From Oscheius dolichura (Eukaryota; Nematoda; Chromadorea; Rhabditida; Rhabditidae), in the NCBI GenBank assembly GCA_932521035.1, contig OW051492.1, positions 10,354,001-10,418,000 on the forward strand: 64,000 nucleotides of DNA, in the 5' to 3' direction. Within the stretch, counting starts at the first letter, position 1; each line of letters begins with the position of its first letter. Positions 33,501-49,030 of the stretch are shown here, one piece after another. The notes below the pieces were generated by a model that worked only from the letters and a program-made list of their open reading frames with translations, did not search any database and was not told where the DNA came from. Both the position numbers and the translations under genes were made by a program.

Positions 33501-34740
33501 CCTGACCAAAAGAGAGCTCCAAAATTTCAGCCAAAATCCAGCTGTCCCCGATTTTTGGAAGCCCCATCGGGAAGTTGACTCACCCAGGAGAAGGCGATTC
33601 CCGTCGCCTCTTGGCTGCTGGAGGGGCCCGGTAGTCCGAGTCTTCATCTCCGTCGAGCAGGCTCTCCGGCTCATCCTCCTCCTCGACTTCCAGGTCGAGT
33701 TCTTCGGGATCTTCGGCTGGCTCCACAGCTCTCTCCTTTACTAGGGCAGGAGCTGCTCCCCCTATATCTTTTATGACCGGCTTGTCTTCACGGACGAAGG
33801 GAGATTTCACTGGAATCACAGAGGTTATTGGGAATATACTAAAGAAGCTTACCATTGATTTTTACAATCTTTCTCTCACAAAACGGGATGTTATCCGCTT
33901 CGGGAGCGGACCGGCCGTTGCTGGGGGTACTCGGGGCAGTGAGGAGCTCTTCCTTCTGAAAATTGGAGTTACAGTGACTTCCACAAGGCCGATGCCAACC
34001 AGCTGTACATGTTTGACCCAAGAATATCCTACCCTAATAATGAGCAGATGTCTGTGTGTCTGTCTGTCTGTATGACCTGTCGTCTGTACGGATTGACAGG
34101 TCAAATGAGAGAGAAACAGAAAGTTTCGACCGTTTGACCTTATCCGACGGTCAAATGTTTTTCGACTGTCAAATTTGTAATCCAAACGCGGCCAAAGGCC
34201 GCCGGAGGCATACTGATACTTAAATATTACCTGATTAGAGAAAGAGTATCGATTCTTCGGCTTGGGCAAGCTGCCCCTCAAGCTGTCCTTCTAAAATGTC
34301 TCTCTTTACTTCCTTATAGAAAGCAAGGTTACCTTTCGCTGTAGCTCGGCCAACTCTTCACGAACATGGGGCTCGGCTCTCTTACATCTCTCCAATTCGC
34401 CGTCGAACTCCTTCGTCATTATCTCCTTTAGTTCGTCTTCCAGCTGGGGTCCATATTTATTTATCTGAAAAGGGTACGGTAATATTAGAAGGGTGAGACG
34501 GCTGCCCACTTCATGCCCCTTCTTTTGCTTGTGGCTGTAGGCGTCGGAGAAGCAGATGAAGGCCTCGTCGCAGTACTCGCAACGGTAGTCACAAATTTGG
34601 CCGACGCTGAAAGGATTGTTCGATAATTAGAAGGGAGAGGTAATAATAACTCACTCAAAGTCGAACTGATGCCGCTCGAAGATGTGGGTCTTCAATTCGG
34701 CGATGGTCATGGGGATGAGGGAGAGGTGGTCAATACAGTA
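30516..34740 (-). pseudogene. Gene C: finger/AT-hook/helix-turn-helix paralogue with a frameshift
   Basis: Exons: 34655-34740, 34510-34606, 34333-34464, 34231-34290, 33853-33955, 33584-33809, 33321-33425, 33231-33278, 33145-33189, 32793-33050, 32665-32754, 32137-32622, 31991-32089, 31842-31943, 31690-31794, 31590-31646, 30775-31216, about 30615-30710 and possibly 30516-30573. Phases agree throughout. The short first coding exon was not found. The second finger is clear (CEYC ... HKQKKGH); the first is degenerate. A canonical AT-hook (KRGRGRPRKYKG) lies in 32665-32754. RS dipeptides (DRSRSWERSRERN) and a Pro-rich tail follow. The helix-turn-helix (YTVAEKLEIAVYGEEHG) is in a different frame from the acidic start of the same exon: relative to gene B there is one extra G at 31118-31120, and a stop comes at 31099-31101. 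Either the domain is lost, or the base is an assembly error. Confidence 0.7.
31341..31431. repeat. Hairpin repeat, gene C intron
   Basis: Inverted pair in the intron just 5' of the helix-turn-helix exon. Gene B has a copy (26196-26276) in the equivalent intron. Confidence 0.75.
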
Positions 34741-37700
34741 CTGAAAAGGTCGTCATTGGAGATGATATCATTTCAAATAGGGACAAGGGGAAACTAGGTA
34801 CCGTAACCGGGAGTAATCAGCCAGGTGACACCCTCCACCCTCTACTCCCATTGGCATTTCCAAATTACCCTGGGGGATATTTTTAATTGGGAAGACTGTT
34901 CCCAAGTCAGGAGACAGGTCAGAGGTCAATTAGGAGTACTTGATCCCGGGGAGTTATTTGCACGGGGATTACTGTAAAAAAATAAGGGAATAGTGAGAGG
35001 ACAGCCGTATCGTATCTTTTAGCTGTTTGGAGGAAATCTACTCGATTTCTTTGAGAGGAACCAACAGCTGGGACTAATCGCCGACTAGGCGACGTGGACC
35101 CGCACCCATAAAACCTCGGCAGAGCGAAGAAAATGAAGGCGAGGTTGTTTTGTGGCGCGCCCGGTAACAAGGGCGCTCAGCTGCCGAGATTTTATGGGTG
35201 CGGGCGCGCGCCGTCCAGTCTCTGTCGCCCAGACTTCTGTGACCCACAAAAAGACAAATATCTCAGCAAGGTATGTTTCGATTTCATTACTTCAAAAACA
35301 ACAGTTTTATGTTACGGGGAGACCTCTCAATTGGTACTAAATTCAACGAGCTCCGATGAAATCTAGAAATTCCACTTTGCGGACCCTAGCTATGGGAAAT
35401 CTCTCAGGACAACGAGGTGTTTGGTAATTATGACCTGACTGGGAAAAGGGAGGCATCCCGTCCCCATGGAGCCTTGACTACCCGGGGCATTCAAAAATTA
35501 CTCTACTACTAGGAAAAGGAGCGTGTCACAAGGTTATTAGGGGGAGTCGAAAAGGTAGATTACTCAATTGGGAAGAGAGGCACCTCCTGTTATTGTCGAG
35601 AATAACGTCACCCTGCCCTTTTGACCGTCATCTTTTTGCAGAGAGGCCCCTCTCCCCGCTATTTTCCCATAGGAGTCGAGTCATGGGCAGTGTAATGGGT
35701 GAATAGGCAGGGAATTTCCCTCCATGATTCATAAAAGCACTCACTTCTGACATTTTCCTTCCGTTTTCCCTTTCGCTCTTCACGATAGATCAATAGCTGA
35801 ATAATAAGAATAATTAAGATTTTAATTATAAAAAAGTGGTAGAGAAGATATGGGAGGCTACTTTTGGGTGGTAATAGATTGAAAAAGACGCAATGCAAGG
35901 AAAAATGAAAGCGAATGCGGGTTGGAAAAACCTGCTGTTATTTTTTGAGCTATTGCATCATATTATTTATGCTTTTTTTCTATTTACAAGATTTATAACA
36001 AGTATATAAATGAATACAGTAAGTTTTTTAATCATAATTAATCGAGAAAATACAATAGGAGAACATTTAGAAGGCCAGGTGGAAGCTTTGCTGCGCGATG
36101 CTGTAATTTAGACTAAAAAGCAACATGATGGTGATTTTCAGGGAACAGACAAGGCTGTTCGGCACCGCTTAGTGGTAAAAAAATTAAGACCAAGATTTTC
36201 TGACCGATCAGATGGCAAAAAATGATAACTGAGTCGCCCCCCGATAAGAAGCCAGGCACTCTTTGGCTTCTTTATGGGCCAGATGCCAAGAAATAAGAGA
36301 AGGGCTCTAATCAGGGTCGGAAGCCGACAGGAAGTGTTTATTGATAAGAATCATGTGTTTATAGACTGGGAGAGGCCTGTCTAACCACACCACACAGACA
36401 ATAGGTCGGCGACAATCACAGCTGACACCGATGACTCCTTGCGCGACTAAGAGGTGCGATTAGGCGATGTCCTTTCGGTATCAATCATGTTAGAGGGAAT
36501 AATAGAGAAGAAGTTATGCGGGAAAATGATGTAGAAACTATACGGGATATTTACAGGAAAAATGAAAAAGAAAGTAGGAGGTAAAAAAGGAATACAAGAA
36601 GGTTACTGGACATCTCATTGCTGCAAAAGCTTATATTCTTTTTATAAGCATTTTTCTTATAAATGGAACGATTTTTTGTGTTATTTTTGTAGCTAATGAT
36701 ATTCTCCATGCTCTAATAAACAAAATGATATAAAAACTGTATAAAAACTATGATATGATATTATGGTGACTGCTGAAAGTGGGTGGCGAGGGAAGCTCAA
36801 TTTCGCAATATCAATGGCAACGTTAGCCTAAGCACACGTCTCCTAAGCCAATTACTTCGTTCTAATTTTTAGTTCTGCTTATAGAACACATTTTTAACTA
36901 CATTTTGACCTATAGAATGTTTGAAAATTCCATTATTTTGGAAAGATATCAAAAATTTTAGTTCGAGACACTTAGCGTGACTGTACAGAGTTTTGTATTG
37001 CGTTTATCAATCACTTTTTGTATTAGATTTGTAAAATAGGATGTGGAGAATATTATAAACATAAATAAGTAAAGTTTACGCTTGTTTACCTACAAAGAAA
37101 CAAAGGTAGAACCCACAGGGTGCAATAGTTGCGGAGACATTCAAGGGCTAGGTATTAGCAGTCTGCGCAATAAATGACCGACAAAGGAGGTGAGAAGTGT
37201 GCATGTGTTCATTGCTGTGATTCCATTCTGCTTCTTATATAAAAATCCGCTGCGCGGATACTAATAGGTTCAAAATTGTCCGGGAAAAGTGAGAGCGACC
37301 CGGCGGAGGACAGCGGTCAGGATGAGGTGGCCTGCAGCTGGCTGGCTAGTCTCACGTGACTGTGTCCATATGTGCTAGTCAAATTTAGAACAAAAACAAG
37401 CTTTTTGTATGCTTTTTTTCGGAGCTAGCCATATTTTAGGCCACGCGGTATAAAATTGGGGGAAGAAAAGAGCGAGGGAGGGACTGTAATGTGGCTTTCC
37501 CACGGTTTATAGACGCGACGACGGAAAAAAAGGAGCTCTCTGATTCGCTGGTTGTATTTGCTGGCACGGGTGGATGGTATACGATAATTATGGATATTAG
37601 AAAGCAATAAATATAGATAATGATAATGACGGATAATATGCTCAGTAATTAGGGAAGGATAAAAAGAGAGAGAGACAATAGTGGGGGTCATTAGAGGCCA

Positions 37701-38743
37701 GGAAATCCGTTATACAACTAGACGAGAGTTTGTATATTCAATTGGAACACTATTACCATATTCAAAAAGGGTTTCTTTACGAAAATTGGCAAGAGAAAGC
37801 AAGAGATGCGCTACTTGACCTGAGCATGATAAGAAAGCCGGCAGCTGTCATAACGGCTACCATGCACTACCAAAACCGGATTTTTCTAATAATCTTCATA
37901 CTAAAATAGCTTTTACTGTTTCTGTATACTTTTAGCCTAAAAACAAAAGAGATACTAGTTGTTTTTATAATTTTATGTTCAAATAATAGCTGAAACATTA
38001 CTTTCTATTGAAACTTCTGTTCCCAAGCAAAAAATTAGAGAAAACCATTTTTTACAAGTTTATTAGCAAAAATACCATCACTTATGTTTTTTTATAAAAA
38101 TTACCCCCCAGACTACAAAGCACGAAAAACTTCCCGACTGGTCAAATAATCTGCAATGAGGTCACAGACTGAACGGTATTTCTTTCAGGGCAGACATGCT
38201 TGTAAACGGCTGGCGAAAGAGCGCAACAGCGAACGCGACCTTGGCGTAAGGCCAAGCGCAAAAAAGTGCTAACGGCTGTCACTTATTTTCCAATTCGTTG
38301 TAAAATGATCTTGATAAGAAGAAAAGTTGTGTCCTTACCCGCTAATGAAACGAATCGGTGTATATTTGAAGCTCTACGGGGGAATTATCCCTAAAGGCGC
38401 CATATATCTCCCAGCAGGTTGCTAGTCGACTAACACATGGGTAGCTGACCGGCAGATGTTGTAGAAGTCAGCCGCGATCAATCCGGTATTTATAACTGAC
38501 GATGTTCACAGGGAGGGCAAAGGCCTCAAGGGTGGAGCTACGGTTGGCACCTTACCAAAGCCGGCTGTATATTATTGTGGGAGAGCCTCAAGAGACAGTG
38601 GCCTGAATCTCGAACAACTTGTCTTAAACGGATATTAACATTGACTAGGTTCACTGTGATTGTAACATGCGACCCAGATGTCACAAAGCCTAGAAAAATT
38701 TACAAAAGTTCATAAAAAAATACATTAAAAATATCGGAAAAAA
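34741..38743. other. Four-kilobase stretch without a recognised gene
   Basis: The first 300 bp should contain the missing gene C start. One palindromic MITE-like element lies at 35099-35212. The remainder (35220-38740) is AT-rich, with short purine runs near 36540-36600 and no open frame that splices into anything recognisable. Nothing similar to the neighbouring genes was seen. Confidence 0.4.
35099..35212. mobile_element. MITE-like palindrome, intergenic
   Basis: Arms CGCACCCATAAAACCTCGGC and GCTGCCGAGATTTTATGGGT, with a GGCGCGCCC motif inside. Confidence 0.7.
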
Positions 38744-39367
38744 TTACGGATTGAAATTAATAATTTGCCGTAGGTGATCGTTTTCTTGACGAATTTTCTC
38801 GAGCCGTTCCTCCATTTTAGCATTTTCAGCAAGCAGTTGTTTCGCATGTTCCACATTCACTCCAGCTAGTTCTGCTTCAGCAGCAGTGATCTTATCAATT
38901 AGTTCTTGTTTCTAAAAAAATAAAAAATGACAGCACAATAATGTCTAACCTGTTTTAGAAGTGCGTGGGCTTCTTGAAGCTTTTTCTCGTCGATCTTTTC
39001 TAAAATTCGTTTGTATTTTATACCCAGAAAATTTGTAATGATTTAGAATACTTATTGAAAACAAACCTTTGAGAGATTGCAGATGTTCAAAATCTTCTTG
39101 AAGCATTTGAGCTTGATAAGCAGCTTCGGACTCGGCTTCTTGGCAGGCGTCAAATGCCTTGTCTCTAGCGATTTCTACAAATAATATACAGTTGAGAATT
39201 ATGCGATAAATAACAATAAAATTTAGTTAGTAGAACTTACTGGCTTCATCACTAGTCACTGCAGATTTCAGTCCAAGGAACATTTGAGTGGCTTCTAGCT
39301 GAGTTGATGTAACAAGATCATTTATTATTACATCTTTATCTAAAATAGTCGAATTGTTGCTGCTCAT
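38744..39367 (-). CDS. Small coiled-coil protein, kinetochore KBP-5 candidate by synteny
   Basis: Four exons (39241-39367, 39067-39174, 38950-38999, 38744-38911) join to 150 aa. It is almost entirely helical and charged: MSSNNSTILDKDVIIND at the start, KAFDACQEAESEAAYQAQ in the middle, and a leucine-heptad C-terminus (AKQLLAENAKMEERLEKI). No other domain, signal or membrane segment. A TTTCAG acceptor-like site is 6 nt before the ATG. It is divergent from NDUFA13 over 297 bp. By sequence alone I cannot name it. I recall the C. elegans C34B2 cosmid, which carries the orthologues of the next four genes, also carrying kbp-5, a small kinetochore-associated coiled-coil protein; orthology is an inference from position only. 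Confidence 0.75.
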
Positions 39368-39664
39368 CTTTATCTGAAATATCATCTTGAGTACATTCAT
39401 GCTAAACCTAATAAATACAGCGATCAGAAACACAGAAATACACAGAAAGCAGTCATTTTCAGGCCGAAGCTCTACGAAGAAACCGAAAAATTTTCAATTA
39501 CCGCCTTATCCGCAGTCATAAATTTGCGGGGGATCAGAATTTTTGATTGAACGTAAAATCTTACGGTAGTCTTCATCGTTTTCAAAATTGGCATGTCTTT
39601 TCATTTCTTTATTTGTTTCTCTACTTTTCATACTGTGGTTATATTATAGTGTGTTTATAGGGAA
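39368..39664. promoter_or_regulatory. Bidirectional promoter interval, coiled-coil gene / NDUFA13
   Basis: 297 bp separate the two ATGs. A TTTCAG and a TTTATAG splice-acceptor-like site flank the interval just before each start codon. No TATA-like box is evident. Confidence 0.4.
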
Positions 39665-40452
39665 ATGAGCCAAGATGCCGGCTTCCGGCAAGATATGCCG
39701 CCCCAAGGCGGCTACAGAGACTTCAATTATAAAAGAACATTTCCTAAAATGTTCTGGCGACGTGAGTATAATCTTCTAGCTCTATTCCTTCTATTCCATG
39801 CTGTAAAATTATATTATATTATTTTTCAGCTTCTGTGGTAGTTGCTGCTGTTTTTGGAGCCTCTGTCTATGGAGCTTTCCAATCTATTGCCAAGAAGAAA
39901 GCAAACATGTAAGCTTTTTTGAGTTTTACTGTATTTTTTATTGTTTTAGCACAGAAAAGTTCGAAGATGTGGATATAAACAACGCTATGGAGCCCTTCCT
40001 CAAAGCTGAAAGAGACAGAACGTACGTAACTCTTGTATATTCGCGAGGCAATCAGACAATTCAGTTTTTTTACAAGCAATTTTGTTAAAAAGGAGTTCAC
40101 TTCCTTTCTTCTTATTTCTAAACGATTATTTAATTACAGCTGGCTCAAACTGCTCCGAAAATCAAGAGATCTAGAAGAGCAGATTATGCAAGGCGTCCCC
40201 GGCTGGAAGACAGGCACCTGGTACGGAGAGCCAGTGTATTTCACCTTGGGAGAAAAGTGGTGGGATCCTTCTTCGACCGAGGTTATTTTTATTTCTCATT
40301 GCCTTTACCTTTTCGTTTACTTTTAGATTTTCGCTCATTCTGAACGTCGGGTCCTCGAAAACGAACAAATGTGGCGCCATCACAGCGAATATTCCGCCCC
40401 GAAGTTCTACGACAATTGGATCCCCAAGTTCATTGGCAAGTATATCTGGTAG
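39665..40452 (+). CDS. NDUFA13: NADH dehydrogenase (complex I) subunit NDUFA13 / GRIM-19
   Basis: Accessory subunit of mitochondrial respiratory complex I, anchored in the inner membrane. Five exons (39665-39761, 39830-39908, 39950-40021, 40140-40281, 40327-40452) give 171 aa, within the family range. QDMPPQGGYRDFNYKR is the hallmark N-terminus. A single hydrophobic segment (VVVAAVFGASVYGAF) follows. Then come the conserved EPFLKAERDR, GVPGWKTGTWYGEPVYF and a C-terminal tail ending in WRHHSEYSAPK and IPKFIGKYIW. A TTTATAG acceptor-like site lies 4 nt before the ATG. It ends about 100 bp from the convergent TTC1 stop. Confidence 0.95.
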
Positions 40453-40553
40453 TTTTTTATATGGTAGTTGTATAAATGTGTTTGCGAATTAGGCCGTATT
40501 AAAATAAAACTTTATTGCAACAGTTACAGAAAAATAACACAAGTGAAAAGAAT

Positions 40554-41323
40554 TTATGCATTCGGCTGCTTCATAGAAATAGTTTTGCCGCCGTGACCGT
40601 CATCATTCACCTGGAAAGCATCTGTAGAGAGACCAAATGGACGCAGAACCATGTTGCCTTAAATATTAATAGTTCGATCATTTTCAGCAATATTACCGAG
40701 ATCTTTTAATTTAGTCAGCATTTCTTCCTTCAACTTTTCATCATTCTCTGTGCTGTCGTACTTGCACTTGTCGATTTTCTTCTTTAAACCATCCTTAATA
40801 TCATTCGTCAAATCAGGATATTTTGCCTATAAATGTACGAATGTTTTCTCCTGTTTTCGCCGTTGAATATGAAAATATAGATAAACTTACGAGGACTTCG
40901 TTGAAGTCGGCAACGGCCTCTTTATATTTTTTCAAACACTGATAGCTGTCTCCGCGACGAACCAACGGTTTTTCATTGACGGCACCAACCTAAATCAAAA
41001 TATGTTGGAATGATAGCAATATTTACTTTCAAAGCTTCAGTACAAGCCTCTACTGCGTTTTCATAGTCCTCCAATTTCATGTAGCAAGCAGCTATGTTAG
41101 AATAAATTTTGCTCCAATTCTCTTTATCATGTTCGGGAGAACAGAAAGAAACTGCTTCCTAAATATTGTTTTATCTTTTATTTTTTTTTAAAAAATGTGA
41201 CAGTACTTCGTAGATTTCGACAGCTTTCTTAAAATCTCCACTGCCAAATGCTTGGTTGCCAGCAGCTTTCAATTCTTCGGCCTTGGATTTTCCAATGTTG
41301 GTAGATTCCTCAACGGCCACCAT
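40554..41323 (-). CDS. ttc-1: Tetratricopeptide repeat protein 1 (TTC1)
   Basis: TTC1 is a TPR co-chaperone adaptor. Exons: 41207-41323, 41027-41158, 40891-40989, 40697-40826, 40554-40657; 193 aa. Three TPR motifs: KAAGNQAFGSGDFKKAVEIY, SNIAACYMKLEDYENAVE, RRGDSYQCLKKYKEAVADF. The signature C-terminus KLKDLGNMVLRPFGLSTDAF is unmistakable and spans a 39 bp intron. The protein is shorter than vertebrate TTC1 because the acidic N-terminal extension is missing; the ATG is preceded by a TTTCTAG acceptor-like site 8 nt upstream, which supports this start. It is the last gene of the SPCS1-LONP1-TTC1 row, 192 bp downstream of LONP1. Confidence 0.93.
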
Positions 41324-41515
41324 TTTTAAAGCTAGAAATGCGATTGTGAAAATAATGCTGAAATATTAGAAGGAAAGAGTAAATAGGAAATGATAGAAAC
41401 AAACATCACTACGTTAGCGAAAAAATGCGTAAAGAAAACTGTTCATTTTTAAAATATAAAAACTCAACAATATGTTCTATAACCGGAAAATATATGACAA
41501 CCGGTGAAAAAAGAT
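41324..41515 (-). promoter_or_regulatory. Intercistronic region LONP1-TTC1
   Basis: 192 bp between the Lon stop and the TTC1 ATG, same strand. It ends with TTTCTAG just before the TTC1 start, the arrangement expected for a downstream operon gene that receives a spliced leader. Confidence 0.45.
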
Positions 41516-44976
<3,461 letters not shown>

Positions 44977-45160
44977 TCTATAAATAATCTAGTATTTTTC
45001 TTAAAATTATTACATTAGAGATTTACGCTGAAGTTAGACAGTAAAGAAGCAACGAAATAATACACAATAAATAATAATTTATTACGAATCACCATGTAAA
45101 ACAGCCCAATTGAAGTATATAAATAATGAAAACAGATGAAGAATGTTAAAATATCACAGC
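44977..45160 (-). promoter_or_regulatory. Intercistronic region SPCS1-LONP1
   Basis: 184 bp between the SPCS1 stop and the Lon ATG. It contains a reverse-strand AATAAA near 45078 (3' end of SPCS1) and ends in TTTATAG immediately before the Lon ATG. Confidence 0.45.
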
Positions 45161-45698
45161 TTATTTGGTTTTCTTGGATTCCTTCTTGTCATTATCGCGT
45201 TTTTCTTTTCGAACTTCTTTATTCTCCTCATTTTGTGTTTTATTGCCGGCACCAACTTGTAGCCACTAAAAATGGACGCTACATATGATACAAAAAATAA
45301 TATTACTTGAACTGGATTTTTTCTGAAAAGGAAAGGCCATGGTGGAATAACTAGTAAGCCAGAGAAAACTCCAGCTGCGAGAACTGTATAAATGGCATAG
45401 GATAGCTGCTGAGTATAATATCCAATAGCGAATCCGATGAAGCCAGAAATAACAAGGATGACCTGGAACAACACATCTTATTTCATCATTTGATTACGGC
45501 CTCTTTTAGTAGATTTTGATAACTGCCTGCTCATAGACATGTATCTAATTTTATGAATAACAACATAAGCAACGCATAAGAAAAAAAGCAAATACAACCA
45601 ACCTGGAAGGTTCTTTCGGCGGCTTTCTGTCCAGTGAAATCCATGTGACTGGAGATTTTTTGGAATGGCTCGGGCAGCATAGCAATAAAGCCGTCCAT
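45161..45698 (-). CDS. spcs-1: Signal peptidase complex subunit 1 (SPC12)
   Basis: Small ER-membrane subunit of the signal peptidase complex. Three exons (45603-45698, 45307-45462, 45161-45265) give 118 aa. Family marks: HMDFTGQKAAERTFQ, then two hydrophobic segments (VILVISGFIGFAIGYY and YTVLAAGVFSGLLVIPPWPF) with the conserved PPWP loop, then a lysine-rich cytosolic tail (KEKRDNDKKESKKTK). CTTTAG lies 4 nt before the ATG. First gene of the SPCS1-LONP1-TTC1 row. Confidence 0.94.
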
Positions 45699-46754
45699 AT
45701 TGCTAAAGCTGGTTGATAAAATAGAAAGAAAGACACGAGTTGTTGACGAAAAAGAAAGAAAATGAAGTAAACGTCAGCTGGAAACGTCAGCAAAGGGCAT
45801 TTTCTTGCGCACGTCGCGTACGTAATCACGTAGACGAATTATCCCCGCCCCTAACGGAAGTCTGTAAAACAATCAGCAGCGATGTGGAGTCGGCCTCTTT
45901 ACTGCTCTCCGACTGGCGTTCGTTGCGTTTCCTTGAGTTTTTCACCCGTGTCACGTGTTTCTACCGCTACAAGTGATCTATTCCTTCTAATAGTTACGTT
46001 CTCTACCTCCTCTATTAGCTGCTATAAGCTGCTAGAAACTGATTTTTGATGAATTTCTAATTTTTCTTCTTATTTCTTGTAGCAATCAGTAAACTATAAC
46101 TCTAATGTGTCGAGGGCACATAGACATTGTCAAAAATCCTCTTATCTGACCCATATATCTTCGACGGCGCCGACTTATTGGTGTGCTTTGATTATTCTCG
46201 TCTCCTTGTCCTCTCTCTCTCCCAGTTTGCCATTGATTTCAATTATTTGCCTTTCTGGTCGTAGTCGTGGTGGTGGCCTTTGATATTGTGTTTCTCATAG
46301 TCTCCTTTTTCTCTCCTTCTCTCTTTCTCTCTCTTGTCGTATTTCTATTGTTCAGTAAGATAATAGGCTGTTATTTACAGGTACTCCATTACCTCGGCGA
46401 CAAATGTGAACTCTCAGCTGAGAGATTTTTTTTGCTATGAAGAAAGAAAGTAGGTTTCATTATTTTTCCACGCTTCTTTCGTCTTTTTCCTCGCTCTCCC
46501 CGTAAAATTGAACTTCCGAAACCTTTGCCTCCGCGTCCCTAATTTACATATCGCCATCTCGTCTTTGCCCAATTCAATTTCTGCTCTCCATCCGGCATCT
46601 CCTTCTTCAACAATATGTGTTGAAATCTTGAAGAAAATGACAAAGCATTCAAGTAAAAATCATCTACAATATTTTGTATAAGTTACAATATAACAAAAAT
46701 TGAAAAGCAATACAAAATTGATAAAAATGACTCGTGATTAGTTTTCCATACACT

Positions 46755-46847
46755 GGCATCCATAAAATCTCGGCAGCAATTGGACCTTATTATTTTCTGC
46801 GCCGCTCGCTAATAACTGTCGACTGCCGAGATTTTATGAGTTCGGCG
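46755..46847. mobile_element. MITE-like palindrome, intergenic
   Basis: Arms CATCCATAAAATCTCGGCAG and CTGCCGAGATTTTATGAG, same family; the outer GC-rich ends are eroded. Confidence 0.65.
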
Positions 46848-47021
46848 GAAGGCAAAAAAGGTCAACTAGTCAATAATTATGTACTGCAGCCTATTAGAAG
46901 TATTTTCTATTGCTTTCAGGTATTTTTTGGTATTATTGAATATATTTTAGAGAAATACAGTAAAAGAGATACCCACATATGTTTTGAATTTTAAAAATTC
47001 TTGCTCTTTTCAGTATTATCG

Positions 47022-47129
47022 ACTCATCCCCTGCCGGTCATCCCCTCCTTTGCTGTATATTCCCGTCGTTATGATGTAGTCTATACGGGTAGTACCTTTG
47101 CCTGTTTTGGGACATCACGTACCTCTCAG
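47022..47129 (+). other. Candidate upstream exon of katanin p80
   Basis: Bounded by TTTTCAG and CAG|GTGAGT and open in one frame (RRYDVVYTGSTFACFGTSRT), which could be a WD40 strand pair. Its phase does not join directly to the 49336 exon, so at least one more exon would be needed. Confidence 0.3.
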
Positions 47130-47490
47130 GTGAGTCACCCCCCTCCTGTCTATATTTGCTTCGCCATAAAAGGAGAGAAGAGGTGTCCTCCTCCGTTGTC
47201 CCTGTCCTCTTATCAATAGAGGCGGTGTCCTTTTGGCTAAGCTGTCCATTTCCGGAGAGAGAGAGAGGCGACTCTTATCTTTCCGTCTCTCAGCCGGGCA
47301 ATAGTCATTTTTCAACCAAGAGTGTTCCTTTTTACGGGGGTGGGAAGATTTTACGAGCCGGGGCAGGCGAGACAAGGGTGGTATTATGAGCTGGGAAAGA
47401 AGGAGAAAAAAATATATTGACAGCCGAAAACGAGCCTACAATGGAGAAAAGGGACCTGAAATCTCCAAATTGTGGTCCAGAAATCCCTGC

Positions 47491-47588
47491 CGCTGCACCC
47501 GTAAAATCTCATCAGCCGATCCCATTGAGTTTTTCAGAGGAATTCCATACCTTTTTGATGGCGAGTCTTTACGGGCGCAGGCGCGCGG
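47491..47588. mobile_element. MITE-like palindrome, intergenic
   Basis: Arms GCTGCACCCGTAAAATCTC and GAGTCTTTACGGGCGCAGGC with mismatches; an older copy. Confidence 0.6.
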
Positions 47589-49030
47589 AAATTTGCTGGC
47601 GAACTGTGGCTCTTTTTATCCTGTCCGCTGTCTAACTGTGACTGTACATCTGCTTCCAGAATCTCCCTTTCAATCTCTTATCTCCCGCCCCAGCTGGCTC
47701 CCCAATCCCTTTCGCCATATCCATAGCTGACAGTCGTTCATTATTTATTACCAATCGCCCTTCCTCCCCCGCCGCCGTCTGTGTCTAGTGGTCAAAGCTT
47801 CAGATTTCCCTGGAGAGGATGTTCCTCTCTCCCTCTCGTCTTCCATTTCCCAGCCCCGTGTGTTGCTAATATGGCTGACAGCTGGCAGGCGTTCGGAAAT
47901 AGACAATAGCCGGGGCCCGGGCTGGCAAAGGGAACCCTCTAGTAGTCCTTTTAGACTAGACCCCCTGCCGCCTGTTGCTTCCGGGAGGGGGCCAGTCAGT
48001 TTAGTAGTCATGCGATGCATTTTATCTTAACTGGAACGGCGGGGGGCATATAACATTGATGGGCGGATGCCGTACAGGACCGGGGGAGTTTAATTACCAT
48101 TTCGATCTGTGTTATGAGGGGGAAGGCTAAATCTGGCTGGTTGCCGGGCTATCCCACTCGTGTTTGAAATGTATGGGAATGTGTACGCAATAACCAGTTT
48201 TGGCAGCAGGAGAGAGGGAAATGAAAGGATCGGGGAGCGGAAGAGAGGGACAGAAGGGGAAAGGGGAAGTTGTTCAACCTTGAAACAGCCAGGCAGGTAG
48301 TGGTTATTACGGTACGGTGGCAAATTTGGACTCGGAAAGATCAAGGAATGGAAAAATTGCGGATTCTAGGGACTGAAAAGGGTGAGAATACGCAAAATGC
48401 TGTATAAATTGTGGAAAAATTGAAGAAATACGTGGAGAATACGGTAGAATAGCATTTATTCGGTATTTTTGCGTCTACGTTCAATATTTTTGTTCTAACG
48501 CCTAATTTTTCGAATTCCAATGATTTTCTAGTCACAAATTTGAATAAATTGGAGAAAAAAACGAGGAAAATGGGCGAAAATTACGGTAACACAGCTTCTT
48601 TTCGCTCCCACGTCCAGCAGTTTTGACCTTGACGCGCCTTTTTTGCTCTCTCTTCCGCCGTTCCGCCGCCACTTATCCTCCTCTCCCCTAAAAGCTCTCC
48701 CCGCTCCGACAGGTGCTCATTAATATTTCACCCCTCTCCCCGGGGTGATATTAGAGGCGGAGGAGGTGCGAGGCAGAGGATAAACATATCCAAAATGACA
48801 GGGAGAGAGTCACGGCCAGCCGTCGTTCATTTTCCTGTCTCTTCCGGAATTTTTGGCATGTCCTGCCGACTGCCCGGAGGGGTTGTGTGCAAGGCGCTTT
48901 GACATGCGAGCCCCCTCACCTCTCCCTCCGGCTTCGTTGTCGTAGTCTAAATCGTTGGATGTTTGCTCATGGAGTTTTCATCCCACCCCGGCGGCGGGAG
49001 CAAGGAAGATTAGGAAGATGCCTTGTCCGC

